A stretch of DNA of 64,000 nucleotides from Notamacropus eugenii (taxonomy: Eukaryota > Chordata > Mammalia > Diprotodontia > Macropodidae). The notes beneath the pieces are model-generated. The model saw only the letters and a program-made list of their open reading frames with translations, was not told the origin of the DNA and made no database searches. The translations under genes and the position numbers were made by a program. The DNA lies in contig NC_092873.1 of assembly GCF_028372415.1 (NCBI RefSeq), positions 349,145,390 through 349,209,389 on the forward strand, in the 5' to 3' direction. This document shows, in pieces, positions 1 to 12,700 of the stretch (position 1 is its first letter; every line of letters starts with the position of its first letter).

Positions 1-1212
1 GAACTAATTCACTCCTTTACCAGAATTGTGCATTATTAGTGGCTCCATCATTAAGCATTTAATAAATACTTCCTGATTGAGAGAAGAAGGCTGGATATAC
101 GTCCCGTGTAGAGATGATAATGAAAACCATGAAAGTTGAAAAGATCACCAAGAGTTCAAAGAGAAAAGAGAGAAGGGTCGGGGAGGGCGGGGTGGAGTGG
201 TGGGGGGAAACAAGGGAGAGGTGTAGTTTATCCTTCATATCGTGTTCCCTATCAAAGGATTCTGAGGAGCCACCAGGAAGGTAGAAGGAGAACAAAGCGT
301 ATCCAAGAGGAGAGATGGTCAGCAGTTGTATATTAACGAGACCTTGAGAAAGATGAGAACTGAGCAAAGACCATTGTGGTCACTTTGTAGAGGCCTTTTC
401 AGGTGAACGATGAAGTTGGAAACTAGATTGCCAAGGGCTGAGTGGTGAGGGAGAGAAATGGAAGCAGTGAGGGCAAAGTACTTTTTTCAAAGAGTTTGGC
501 CAGGAAATGGAGGGGAGATAGAGGAAGATGGCTTAGAGAGGATGTAGTAAGGTTTCTTTGTTGCTTTTCCCATAATGGGACAGATTTGGGTGTGTTTGTA
601 GGGATTTAGGGCAAGAATGGATAAATAGGAAAAAACCAGATTGGAGAGAGAAGGGATGATGAATGGGGGGGGGGGGGGGGGCGGGGCTTATTGACAATCT
701 GTTGGAAAAGTGGGAGAGAATGGGATTAGAAGGTACATATAAAAGGCAAGAAGAAGGGTTTTGTCTTCATGAGAGACTAGAGTAAAAGAGGAGATGACTA
801 AGGATGATGTAAAGGGGGAGAACTGAGATATTGAGAAAGAAGAAGAGGGAGCTCTGTAAAATATGAAGCAAGACCTTCAGAGGAGAGGGAGGGAGGAGAG
901 GTTGATGTGGGAAATGGGAAGACAGAAGACAGTAGAACTTGCATGGAGAGTGGGATAGAGAATCAATTAAGGAAGAGCAAAAGGGCCGTTTTCCTGTGGG
1001 GATTGCCCAGAATCTGGTGGTCCTGTTCCAGCCTCCAAGAATTTAGGAGTATGTTACCATAGTTACAGAGCTTTTCTCAGTAAGGGAAGAAAGTAGTTGA
1101 CACCAAAATCTAATGGAAACCACACTCCCCGAGCCCTTCACTAGTGTAATGACGAAGTCTTGGATACTCAGTAAAATTGGTCCTTTCTGTGCCTTGGTAC
1201 AGGGAGTGTGGT

Positions 1213-1420
1213 GTTGTTCAGTCATTTTTTTTCAGTCATGTCTGACTCTCTGTGACCCTATTTGGGGTTTTCTTGGCAGAGATGCCATTTCCTTCTCCAG
1301 CTCATTTTACAGATGAGGTGACTGAGGCAATTAGGGGTAAGTGACTTTTCCAGGGTCACATAACTAGTAAGTATATTTGGCCTCAGATCTTCCTGACTAT
1401 ATCCACAGTGACACCTTGCT
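1213..1420 (-). mobile_element. tRNA-derived SINE with RTE-like tail (marsupial type)
   Basis: On the plus strand it begins GTTGTTCAGTC, then TTTTCTTGGCAGAGATGCC and CAGCTCATTTTACAGATGAG. This is the reverse complement of a tRNA-headed SINE whose tail resembles the RTE/BovB LINE end. Diverged and truncated at its tRNA head. Confidence 0.8.
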
Positions 1421-1799
1421 CTCCCTAAGTGTCTGGCACTTAATAAATGCCTGTTCCCTTCTCTGTCCCCACAACTGTACAGTTGCTTCAGGACTTTCCA
1501 CTGTCCTCTGTCTTTACCAACCTACCTGTCTCTACCCACTGAGCTAGACTCCCTATATGCCTGCCATTTTCTTACCATCTATCTTGCCAACCACAGACCA
1601 TGCCTTGGGGTTTTTGAGTCTTTCCTCTAAAATTTCTGCCCTGATGTCCAGTCAAACTTATTGGTGACTGTCCCCAGTAGCACTTACTCCCTTTTCTCAG
1701 GCTACCTTCCTCCTTTCCAGTTTGGGAATCATGATCAAATTAACTCAATTACTACTCCTGGAAGGGATGTAGCAATGTACTCTCCAGTGGGAGAGGGGG

Positions 1800-2028
1800 T
1801 GCAGCAAAGTGGATAAAATGCCAGTCCTGGAGTCAGGAAGATCTGAGTTCAAATTCAGCCTCAGACACTTCCTAGCTGTGTGACCCTGGGTAAATCACTG
1901 TTTGCCTCGGTTTGTTTCCTCATCTGTCAAATGAGCTGGAGAAGGAAATGGCAAACCACTCCAGTATCTTTGCCAAGAAAACTCTAAATGGGTCATGAAG
2001 AATTGGACATGACTGAAACAATTCAGTA
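1800..2028 (+). mobile_element. tRNA-derived SINE with RTE-like tail
   Basis: Shows GTGGATAAAATGCCAGTC, TGTGTGACCCTGGGTAAATC and the tail AATGAGCTGGAGAAGGAAAT ... GACATGACTGAAACA. Near full length. Confidence 0.85.
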
Positions 2029-3607
2029 AAACTGTCACAGCTAATATTCAAATTCTGATCTTTCTTGACTCCATATCCCGTCCAGTTCAACCAGACAAGC
2101 ATGTACAATGAAAACAGTACTAGATTTTGAGTCAGAGGACCAGAGTTCAAATCCACTTATTTCCTGTGTGACAATCAACAATCTGGGCTTCAGTTTCCTT
2201 ATCTGCAAAAACTGTGTGGGGGGGGGAGAGGGAGGGGGTTAGCATATAGATTCACTGGGACACCTTGTTATCTACTCACTGCTTTCCTAGATCCACTGGG
2301 CACAGATCATGCCCCTCTCCCTAGATGAATAGGTGCAAGTTCACCTAACCCACTATAGACTGTGCCTCCATCCTCATTAGACATCTTGCCATCTGCATTA
2401 TTCCATCCCTGTTTTCCATCTCTCTATGGAACAGTAATTGAATATTTCAGGAAAGAGCATGGTAACAGGTAGCCCTGTAGTTCCCACAATCAACACTCCT
2501 TTGATGACAGTCACCAGGCCAAAACTCCCTTCCCTGGCTGCTGTGTGTGTACCCTCCTATCACTTTTGTATTTATATCCCTAGCACCTGCCACAGTTACT
2601 GACACTAAATGCTTATTTACCCGATTAGTCCTTTATGTCCCTTCTAGCTCCAAATCTATGACCCCACGACTTATAACAAAGTCCCAGACTTCATTCATCA
2701 CCCCTTCTCAGGCTGGAATGATTTTGACTTACTGAATATTTAAGCCTCCTACTTTGTGACCCCTTTGGAATTTAAGATACTCTCTGGTGTTTTGGAGTAT
2801 GCACATGATGGTAGGAACAGATTAGGTATCAGATCAGTCTGGATGTCTGGGCTGTTTTCTTCCCCAATCCCAAGGAGAAGTACAGTTATCCCTTTTTCAT
2901 CGTGGAAATTAGGGGCATAGCACCACAGTGATCTGGAAAATCTGTATAAAATTTTTGGCTCTCCCTTCATACCTGAGAAATCTCTATTTTTTTCTTTTAC
3001 TTTTATGGGCTATTTACAGTACTTTATTGTAAAATTTGGGTTAAGTATTTGGTCCTAGGCTTGTGTCTTCTGCTGGCCTTTGTGTATTGTCTGTGGTTTC
3101 CACAAAACTCCCCCCCAGATTCCTATTTCACTTCTTATGCCAACCTGTGATGTATTGAAACTTCAATGGGGAAAGTCACAATGTGGAAGAGATAACTATA
3201 CTTGGACCCATGTCCACCTTTGCCCTCTTGAGGTGTAAATGAAACTGAAGATAAGACAGATCCTTTAAGAGTGTCTGACCAAAGTCTGGGTCGGGGAGAA
3301 GAGGTGGGTTTTCTGTGAGTCAAAGAAGACTTCTGACTTTGGAATTTCAGTGAGGAACAGGAAGGATTCTCTTGGCTAGAGCTCATACACCTTCTCAATG
3401 AAATGAAAAATAAGCCCCCTTCCCAGGAGAGCTTCCATGTCCCCAGCCTGGGCTGATAACCTCTAGCATGTTGGAAGTGGGCTAGGGGAGGAGAGTAACC
3501 CTACTACCTAGAGTCGGTGAGCAGAGGCCAAGAAATCATGTCAAAGCAAGTCAGTAACGAGACCAAGACTGTGAGTGTGAGCTCCATGGAAGCCTCAGGA
3601 TGGGATC

Positions 3608-3613
3608 TTTATT
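3608..3613 (-). promoter_or_regulatory. Candidate distal poly(A) signal, ADAM11
   Basis: AATAAA on the gene strand, about 30 nt after a Pumilio-type element. Repeat relics begin further downstream, which fits a gene end here. Confidence 0.45.
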
Positions 3614-6392
3614 TCCCCCTCTTCCCCTTCCCCCTAGAATGGTGTATTTACAGAATGCTTCATGGAGATGACATCACTCTCAGGGAATCTACAGCTTCTG
3701 CCCCAGCCTGGGGGGTGGGGAGTCACGGGGGCAGGCATCGGGATGAGAGGATGCCAATGGCTGAGAGCATCAGGCTTACCGGTTACACAAAGGTGGTAGA
3801 CATTCTCTCCCCCTTCCCTCAACCAGTGTGGGCACATGCATACACCATACACACAAGTGTGCAAGCATGTGCTAGCACATACACATACACACACACAAAC
3901 ACTCACACACTGGCACACTCAGAGGTACATTTGTGCAGAGGTGCAAAGCCATAACCTTATGCTCAGGCATGTGCTGACACAAATATGCACAATCTCCCCA
4001 GGGGAACTCCATAAGGCATCACTAGACCTGCTTTTTCTCCAGGCAGCAGGGCAGGTGTGCTTGGGGCAGGACTTGTCAGTGGGCTCCCACCCACAGACAC
4101 CTTGCCCTGGGCAGAACTCAGGAGCTAGAACTAGAACTCAGGAGCACTAGGACCCTGCCCTACTACTTAAGGGCAGCCAGTTGCCACCATGGTTTCGACA
4201 GCTACTTAGAAGGAATCAAAGGTATCAGCCCCAGGTCCCCCCAGCTAGCACCTGAGGTGAGGTTTGGGGAGGGAAGGGGGATGCAGCCCACCCCCCTGTG
4301 ATTCCTCCCCAGAGTTGCCCCAGTTGGGAGAGCCTGGACTTAATAGAAGACGTGGAAAGGGCTGAAAACTGCAGCTTTCATCAGGAAGGAGTGGTATTGG
4401 TTGTGGAGGAGGGAGGCATAAGCCTTTTTGTCTCCCTTCTCACACATCCCAGGCCAAACAGATTTAAACTAGGAGAGAGGGAGTAGGACAGGTCTCCTCA
4501 CCCCTTAGTTTCTTCGGCTCCAGGTCAAAGTTCATAAAGGAAGCCCAGAGGCAGGTGATTGTCCAGGGAGAGCCACCCACCGGTGATCTCTCTCCCCCCA
4601 GATGGACTGATGCCTCCTATTTGGGGTTCGAAGGGTGGGGGTGGAGAGGCAGCAGCAAAAACATATGTAAACACTGCTCAGGCCTGGGGTTCAGGGTGGA
4701 AGGAAGGGGAGTTTAAATTGAGTGTCTGGGAAGATGTGATCTTAAAGCCCTGTTTTCGGACTGCAGATTGCTGTGGGGACCTGTGCTTTCCTTCCCCGTT
4801 TATTCTGATACCCACCATAGCACCAATCATGGGATACCTCGAACCTAGTCCCTATGGCCAGGGAAGAGGTTCACCTGCCTACAAAGTCTAAGGTCACCCT
4901 AATGGGAACTCAAACCCTGAGTTAGTCCCAGAACTGCCCATGAGGGAATAGCTCATGACCTATGCCTCCCTGGGATTGCCAGTCCAGTCCTTGGCCCTTG
5001 CTGACATTCTGGGGTCATGGCCACAGAACCAGGCAGCTTTGGTTTAGATTCAACACTCAGGCCTGTCCTGTGTTTCAGTGCCGCTGGAGAGCTCCAGTTT
5101 GGACTGGTGGTAGATAGAAGTAAGGACTGCTCCCCAAACTCCACCTTAGATCTGGGGAAAATTTATGTTCTGTAGTTACGACTCTGACCCCATTAAAGGG
5201 AAGGGGGAATCCCTATGTCTTTTTTTTTCTTTTCCTTCTCCCCCTTAATACCAGAATGCTCTGAAAGCTACCCTGGTCCCTGCTAACCTTATGGTTACAT
5301 TCATCATTTAGGTCTCAAAAAAAAAAAATCAGACATCTTAAGCCACCTCCAGGCTCTGACCAGGAGAGTGAGGAAGCCAGAGCATGGGGCAAAGAGTGGT
5401 TTTCTCCCAAGCCCCTGGAAGGCTGGGTGTGGAGGCCCTGGGACCTGGTATTTTTTTGACTGAACCAGTCTTGCAGCCAAGGTCAGCCAAGGTGCCCCCA
5501 GGGCCAAAGTGCAGTGTCAGCTGGTGGCTATCCCCCTCCCTCACTGATGCCCTCCGGCCTGTTGTCCCAGCCTGGGCACAGTCAGTGATGATGGAAGCTA
5601 CATTCACATGGGGAGGGGGTGAGTGCACACAAGGCAAAGCTGGATATGAGGTGGAGGAGGGGGGCAAGATGAACACTCCAGCCCCACCCACTCTCAGTAG
5701 TAGTACAGGGGCTGGGGCCAGAGCCCATCCATCCCAGGGACCCACCCCACCAAGATGTCCCTTTGGGGCCTGTCTGATTACTTGGCCCAAGGAAGACTTT
5801 CGGACGGCATGGCTCCTCTGTTGGTGGGGTGAGGGTAGGTGTGTCCTTTCCCCTTCCAGGTGGTGACTGTGAGCGGCAGGCAGGGGGTGGAGAGGAGCTT
5901 AGGCCCCACCCGACCTGGAAGAAAAACAAGGGACCAGAGAGGGTGAGAGAACCATCTTACAGAGGGGGACAGGCTTCAGTCCGGCTGAGCACAGAAACAC
6001 CCAGAGAGCTGACAGGGAACAAGGGGGAAGTGCACCTCTTGGCTTAGAGTCCCTCCCTAGTCACGCCCCCTAAGATGGTGATGTGAAGGAGTGCCAAAGA
6101 CAATCAGATTTAGGGCCTTCTTTCCACAAAGGCCTTCAGCAGGGACGCAGATTCCCCCACCCCCCACCCTAGATGTCTGAACATCTGCTCTCTAAGCATG
6201 ACCTGTCTGTCACCATGACAATCTATAGAGGGTGAAGGAAAAGTCACGGAAATGCATGAAAGGCTAGAAGGAAAGAGGAGCAGGGGAGGTCAGACATTTG
6301 ATGATATGGAAGAAATGAACAGATGGGATGGGGAGACAGGTGGACTGTGGGGCCTGTGTTCCCCCTTCCCCAGGGGACTGGTGATTCGCTTA

Positions 6393-6398
6393 TTTATT
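6393..6398 (-). promoter_or_regulatory. Candidate proximal poly(A) signal, ADAM11
   Basis: Plus strand TTTATT reads AATAAA on the gene strand, within GCAATAAATAAGC. It would give a 3'UTR of about 370 nt. No clear GU-rich tract follows. Confidence 0.4.
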
Positions 6399-6746
6399 GC
6401 TGAAGGACAGAAGTGGAGGAGGCCCAGTGAATATTTTAGGGGTCTGTAGTAGGGGCTGTGGAGAGCTGGTGGTAGAAAAGAATGGCCCGATAAAGTGACC
6501 CTTTCGATGAGTAAGCAGGTGAATTAGCCAATAGCCAGGCTCGATCCAAGGCAGGCAGGCAGGCAGGCTGGAATCACAGAGGGCATTGGTGTCTGTCATT
6601 CTCCAACCTAGCACCCACCCCCTGCAAAGGGAACTAGGTGGCGAGTAGTGAGCTCAGGTCTGTGCACAATGGAGAAATCAGGATGGTAGCTGATGATGGA
6701 GATGGAGACAGATGTGGGTGCAGGTGGAATGGAGGTGGAGATGTCA

Positions 6747-6795
6747 TCACACTGCCCCCTGCTGAGTTGGGTCATACCTTCCTCGGCGGATGTTT
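6747..6795 (-). CDS. ADAM11: ADAM11 exon 26 (cytoplasmic tail, stop)
   Basis: Encodes the last 16 residues: K756, then [15 protein letters not shown] and TGA at 6749-6747. The acceptor is CTGAAG|AAACATCC. DPTQQG matches the tail of some ADAM22 forms from memory. The human reference ADAM11 tail, as I recall it, ends RRGRSGGA, so tail choice may vary by splice form or species. Confidence 0.88.
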
Positions 6796-9700
6796 CTTCA
6801 GGAGTGAAGAAGGGAGGGGAAAGGGAGAGAGGAGAGACAGAGTCCATTTAGGGACTTACTTCCTTGTGCCAGCCATTGATTAGCCCCATCAGGACCAGGA
6901 CTCCCTTCCCCCTTCCCAAAGGCCGGCCCAGGGTCATCAGAGGCCAGGCACTCAGACAGCGGGAGCCACTAGGTGACCCCACCCCTGGGTCAGTAAAATC
7001 AGCTGGGAGAGAAGGGCAACTCTTACTTGAATCCCCATCCAGTGCCACCCAGGACGATGGCTGCAACTAACACTGCCCCTGCGATGGAGCCAATGATGAT
7101 ATTGGTGCCGCTGGGACCTGGTGAAAGGGCATGGGATTTTGGTTAGAAAATGAGTGGAGAAAGAGTGATCTACAGGAATAAACAGATGAAGGAAGAAAGG
7201 AAATCAGAAAAATACAGAAGGTAAAGAATGAATAAAAAGGTGGTGGCTGAGAACTATATCCCAAAGAGAACAGAGGAAAAGGAAAAAGGCCCACAAATAC
7301 TAAAAAATTTATTGCAGCTCTTTTTGTTTTGGCAAAAGAAACAGAAGTTTGGGGGTGGGTGCCTATCAATTACATTGAACAAATTACATAGAATGAACGT
7401 AGTAGAATATACCATAAGAAATGATGGATGATTTCAGAGAGACCTTGGAAAACTTGTAGGAACTGATGCGGAGTGAAGTGAGAAGAACTAGGAAAACCAT
7501 TTATACAATAATAACATGGGAAAGACAAGAACTTTGAAAGACTTAAGAACTTTGGCCAATTTGATGAACAACCATAATTCCAGAAGACTCATGATAAAAT
7601 ATGCTACCCCCCTCCTGACAGAGGTGATGGAGTGCACCAAGAGACATTATATTTTGGACATAGCCAATGAGATAATTTCTTTTGTTTGATTATGAATATT
7701 TCTTATGAGGGAGGTTGTGTTTTTTTAGTGAGGGAGGGGTGGGGGGGAAGACAGAGGACATATATCTGAAAAAAGTGTAATTGAACTTATAAAAAAAAGA
7801 TGGCATTCTCACCCCAACCCCTAGATCCCCAAAGCTCACCCTTGTATCTTTCAGTCTCTTCTGTGGGTGGAGATGTGGGCATTGGGTTATAGACACTGCA
7901 GTCTTTGCCTGTCCAGTCTGGCTGACAAATGCATTTCCCCTCATTGCTACAAACCTGGGAGGGAGAGGAAAGGCCCTGTGTGAGCTGGGATGTCAACTTT
8001 CCGGTCCCCATCCCCCTTCCCACCCTCCCTAGACAGACTGGCTTTGACCCATTTCATGGAAGGATCAGCGTTTGGACTTGGAGAGGCCAGTACCAACCCC
8101 ATGGTCAGAGCAGATCCTTCGGCCAGCACTGCCAGGGCAGCTGCTGAAGTTGAAGGCTGAGGCTGGGAGGCAATGGTGATCCAGGCAGAGCATGTTGGGG
8201 CCACAGGGAGTGCCGTCCTCCACATAGCTCAGGTCTGAGCCATCTGCTAGTTCTACATGGCCCCCTCTGAAGGGAAAGGCAGGCTCTGCTTCAGTCTCTG
8301 GGGTGTACTCCCTACCCACTTCCCCATTCTCTTGTCCCTTAATTCAAACCTTGTCCCCTCAGCCTCCCCCTCCCATGTAGGTTTTTTCTCCTCCCCCCTT
8401 CTAATCCTAGCCCCAAAGAGATGGGTTTCCCCCTGCCCTCAGCTGGACTAAAGAGATAGGGCTCTGGGTACCTGCAGTCAAGCTCCCTGCCCTGGTGATA
8501 GAAAGTGATGCTGCTGATATCCCCACCCAGGTCCCCTAGCCGAGGCCCACCAGAGATATTGACACAAAGAAGAAATCCACAGAGCACGTCCCTAGGGGTA
8601 AGAGGTGAGGAGAGACAGAGATAAGTACACCCTGACCCTGATGATTGGCTCCTAATCTGAAATACTCCCAGCCCAATTTCAGGTCCAACCCTGGCTCATT
8701 ATTCTGAACAGATGAAGAAATAGAGGACTTGGAAGCAGAGGCTGAGAGGTAGCCCTCATAGCTTCTTACCACCCCTCCCTCTCTCCCTCTCAGCTTCTCT
8801 TGCCTTAGTCTCTCCTTCCTTCTTATCTCAGGACCCTTGCCCTAAACAGAAAATTCTTGGGGAGGCCCATAGCCAACTGCCTCCCTCACCAAGGAGCTCC
8901 GGGGCCACATCTTCCTCATGCGAGGGGACCCACTCACTGCTTACTACACTGGACCCAGCCAGAGCCCTTGCGCCCACAGTTTCCTCGTTCTGTCCCCTCC
9001 ACGTTGAGCCGCTCATAGCAGTATCGGTCAGCAGCATCTGCAGGAAACAAAACACCTGGCTTGCCCTGAGCTCTCTGAACTGCCCTTCCTCAAAGGTCTA
9101 ACAATCTAGCCCTAGAATTAACCTCTTGTGTGTTATGGACCCCTTGGCAGTCTGGTGAAGCCTATGGATTCCTTCTCAGAAGAAAGTTTGTAAAATGTAT
9201 AAAGCAAAACACAATGGATTACCACGGAAACCAACTACTCTGAAATACAGTTATTAAAATTTAAAAAATTTTCAGTTCATCGACTAAAAACTCAGGTTTA
9301 TGCTTAAAAACTCCTGCTGTAGATCATCTCTCTATGTGCACACTGGCTAGATTTTTGAATTCCTGAGACCTCAGGAAGGTGAGAGGAACATTCACCCAGA
9401 TATTCCCCTTCTATACTCTCAATCACACCTTCTTGGTCCCATAACCAGAAATTCATAAAATGTAGATGTTGGATGAGACTTTAGAATTATAGAGGTCATT
9501 TAATCCAACTCACAGTTTTAGAAACTACCAACACCATTTTGCAGAAAAGCCTGGGGAAGGTTTACCCAACACTAGAACTCAGTGCTGACTTCCAATCAGA
9601 ACTCATCCTACTATATAACACATGTTGTGTTTTTGTCTATATTCATGAGATGGGATTGGGACTGGACTGGTGCCATGCATAGGACTCACTGTGGCCCCAG

Positions 9701-12700
9701 AGTGCCCGGCACTGCTTGTCCCTGGTTTTGCAGCGTCCTCCATAGCAGCGACCCTGAGAGAAAGAGAGACAGACAGACACAGAGGGCCAGAGATAGGGAC
9801 ACAGAGATACAGACAGGCAGAGACACAAAAAGACAGAGATAGCACTGAACCTGAGACTTTTCAGGGATGGCACTGGGGAGGATGGGGGGAATGGTGAAAA
9901 GCCCCCTCCCTAGATCTCCCTTTATCATTCATTACCTGTTCTTGCTCACAGTAGTAACCATCCAGCTTGTGTAGATTGGGGGGACACTGTAGAAACAAGG
10001 GGGAGTGTTTGGAAGCCCGACTCCCACTTCCCAATGAGAGGGGACTGGAAATAGCTGAGGTCAGGGATGTGCCGTCGCCCTCCTCCCATTCCCAGAAGTT
10101 GGGGGGAGGGCTGGGCTGAGTGCCTTGAGGGGCATCAGACTGACCTGGCTGGAGTCCCCTGTACACGTCTCTGCGATGTCACATTCATTTACCGCCTCTC
10201 GACAGGACACTCCCCTTGGCTCGTACTAGGAAGGGGGCAAGAGGACGAGACGCTAAGTGAACCCTTCCCTGTTCCCTTCCAAAGGCGCAGGTCAGGTCTA
10301 GATGTTCCCACCATCCACCCCGTCAGCTCGGCACCCATTCATACCCGAAGTCTGCAATCAACCGCTCCTCCCTTGGCCCTAGCCCCGCCCACCCTAGGAC
10401 CGCCCCCATTCATTCTCCGGGCGCTCCAATAGTTACTCCTCCCCCGCGCCAGGTCCCGCCCCGTTCAGGCTCCGCCCCCCGGGCCGCCCTCTCCATGCTC
10501 CCGGCTTGCAGATTTCGCCCCGCCTCAGGACCGCCCCCATTCAGCCTCCAAGCCCGGGATAAGGCGGGCCCCACCTTGCATCCCCGACAGCACAGCCCGT
10601 CGCTGCACATGGCGTCGTGGGTCAGCGTGCATTTCTTGCAACAGTTCCCGCCCGCTCGGTTGCACTCCTGGGAGAAAGGAGGGAAGGCAGGGGAGGCGAG
10701 CAAGCGCCCGGCTCAGCCTCCGCCCGGCCCCGGGCCCACCTCTCCCTGGCTGCCGGCCTGCACACTCACCTGTACTGAGCCGCAGTCGCACTCCTCCCCC
10801 GCCTCCACGAAGCCGTTTCCGCACTCCGGGGGATCCAGCAGCTGCGAAGGGGTGCGATTGCAGGAGGGCAGGGGATGACTCCTCTCCTGCCCTCCCTCCC
10901 TAACACCTCAAAAGGCGGAAGGCCGCAGCCTCCCCACTCCCTAGGCTACCCATTGTTGGGGGGGTGGCGCGAGAGGGAGGGGTTCCTTGGACCCCAAATC
11001 CGAGGCCTGTCCACGCCTTGGCCCCACCATCTACCTCCCCTGCGGAAGGAGCGGGGGAGGGGGCTCCTCCTTTATGAGTGAAGGCAAGGTGGGGCCTCAC
11101 GGCTCCGGGGTCCCTTCCGCAGGTGACTTTCCATCCTGGGTGCGGGCTGGCTGGGGGAAGGAGACAGTGGGAGGGGCCGGGCTTGGATACCTTGAGGGGC
11201 TTGTTGAAAAGGCAGCTCCCGCCTCCCTCCTGCAGGAACTGGCTGTATTCCTCCAGGCTACAGCGCGAGAACTTCTGGGGCAGGTAATGCCTGAAGGAGG
11301 AGGCAGGAAAGCCTTCAAGTCCAGCCTATATCCCTGAGGGTCCCACCACCACCCGGTCCCAGCCTCGGCCCCATAATGGGGTGGAGGCTGATCTTCCCTA
11401 GGGGAGCCACACCTGGTCTTCCATGGGGCGTGGCGGGAGCAGGTAACAGCGGGAGGAGGTGTGCCCTCATCTAAACCAGGCCTGGGGAAATATCCGGTGG
11501 CCAGCGCTGGGTACCGCATGTCAGCGAGCTCCTGGGACTTTTGGGACAGGGGGAACTCCATTTGGGCAGAACTCCACTCTCCCCACCCCACTCCCAAAGT
11601 CCAGCTGCTGGTCTTTTTAGCTCAGCCTTGTTTCTGGAGCTACCTGGTTCTTGTGACCCTCCTCTGGCCCCACCTTTCCCTCCAAAAAAAAAAAAAGAGA
11701 GAGAGAGAGCTCACCCTGTGTCTTCCATCATACAGCCCTGCCAGGTGTCTGGACACTTGCACTCGCCTGCAGGAAGATCCAAGACACACTGAGAGAAGTC
11801 CCTGTTCTTAGTAATGCAGGACTCTCCCCTACACTTGTCCCACCCCATCCCCTAATCTGCCTGCCTGTCTCTATCATAGAGACCAGGGGCAGTGTGGTGG
11901 ACAGAGAGGGCTCCTAGGTTTTAATTCTGCTACTTCAAAGCAGCTGGGTGACATGACCTCTCTAGGCCTCTGTTTCCTCCTCTATAAAAAAGAGAGGGGT
12001 GGGGAAGATGGCCCATTCCAGTTCTAAATCCTATTGGTATATATATAGGCATGTGATTGAAAGTACGCCCTCTTCTTTCATTTTCATGAGCTTGAGACTT
12101 GGTAAGGGACAGGGTATCCAGGAGAGAGGGCTCTGGAGGTCAAAAGACTTTAAGGGGTTACCTGCTGAACTTCGATGTTTATTCCACATCATGCCCAGAT
12201 TCTGCCCCAGGGTCTGTGCCAATGTCACTGCCACATACGCCACAGTGCCATACTGGAAGGAGTGATGGAGAGACATAGAGCTCCAACCCAAACCCCAAAG
12301 CAAGAGGAGCCCCTACCTGCCTAAAGAATCTTCCTAAGCAGCCCCATGCTCTGTTTCTTCCTCTCCCAATCCATGGTCCCTGCCCAAACCCAACAGCTTC
12401 TTACCTCATTGACACCACCTCCCCTAGACTGGGAGCAGATGCCCCCAACATAGGCAGTGCCACTTCTGGCATTTTGAAAGGTTCTGCCCCTAGAGATGGA
12501 ATGATCAGGGGAGATATGATGTAAGTGGTAGGTCTGCCAAATAAGTAGCCATGGGGTATCTTAAGAGACTAGGAAGGTCCTCCATATACACATCTTCCCC
12601 CTCCCATCCCTTCAATGCCTGCAATTCCACCATTTCTGGGTCATTTCTGGAGTTGGCTAAGCCTCTTGCTATGGATGGTTTAAAGTGCAAATATCCCTGG

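Larger units (their letters stand above)
1..3580. other. Intergenic region downstream of ADAM11
   Basis: No gene is visible. From 120 to 1000 the sequence is purine-rich, with a run of 17 G at 665-681, and I could not classify it. SINEs lie at 1213-1420 and 1800-2028, a MIR-like piece at 2110-2210, and short CR1/L3-like ends (ending in AATAAATGCTT-like text) near 50-80, 1430-1452 and 2550-2620. From 2690 to 3580 I see nothing assignable. Confidence 0.6.
3590..6746 (-). other. ADAM11: Probable 3'UTR of ADAM11
   Basis: The stretch after the ADAM11 stop is GC-rich, free of recognisable SINE/LINE copies and free of convincing coding sequence, unlike the flank beyond about 3500. Two minus-strand AATAAA signals fit: a near one at 6393-6398 and a far one at 3608-3613. 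Just upstream of the far signal is a Pumilio-type TGTAAATA (plus-strand TATTTACA, 3645-3652). A CA-rich run lies at about 3835-3915. I favour the far signal as the main end and the near one as alternative. This is inference from sequence only. Confidence 0.5.
10340..10850. other. Intragenic CpG-rich block over exons 16-17
   Basis: This stretch is as rich in GC and CpG as the promoter island. It covers exons 16 and 17 of ADAM11 and the intron between them. It could be an intragenic CpG island (orphan promoter or methylated body island), or simply a GC-rich exon cluster. Confidence 0.5.

Noticed and set aside
1800-1880. tRNA-like sequence at the head of SINEs
   Set aside because: The SINE heads descend from tRNA genes but are diverged and joined to SINE bodies. 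No stand-alone tRNA gene was found.
5384-5929. Overlapping frames of 115-160 codons on both strands in the ADAM11 3'UTR
   Set aside because: Mutually overlapping, Pro/Gly-rich, without recognisable motifs or splice context; typical of GC-rich non-coding DNA.
11097-11597. Minus-strand open frame of 166 codons over exon 15
   Set aside because: A shadow: exon 15 is read in a different frame with proper splice sites and matches ADAM11.
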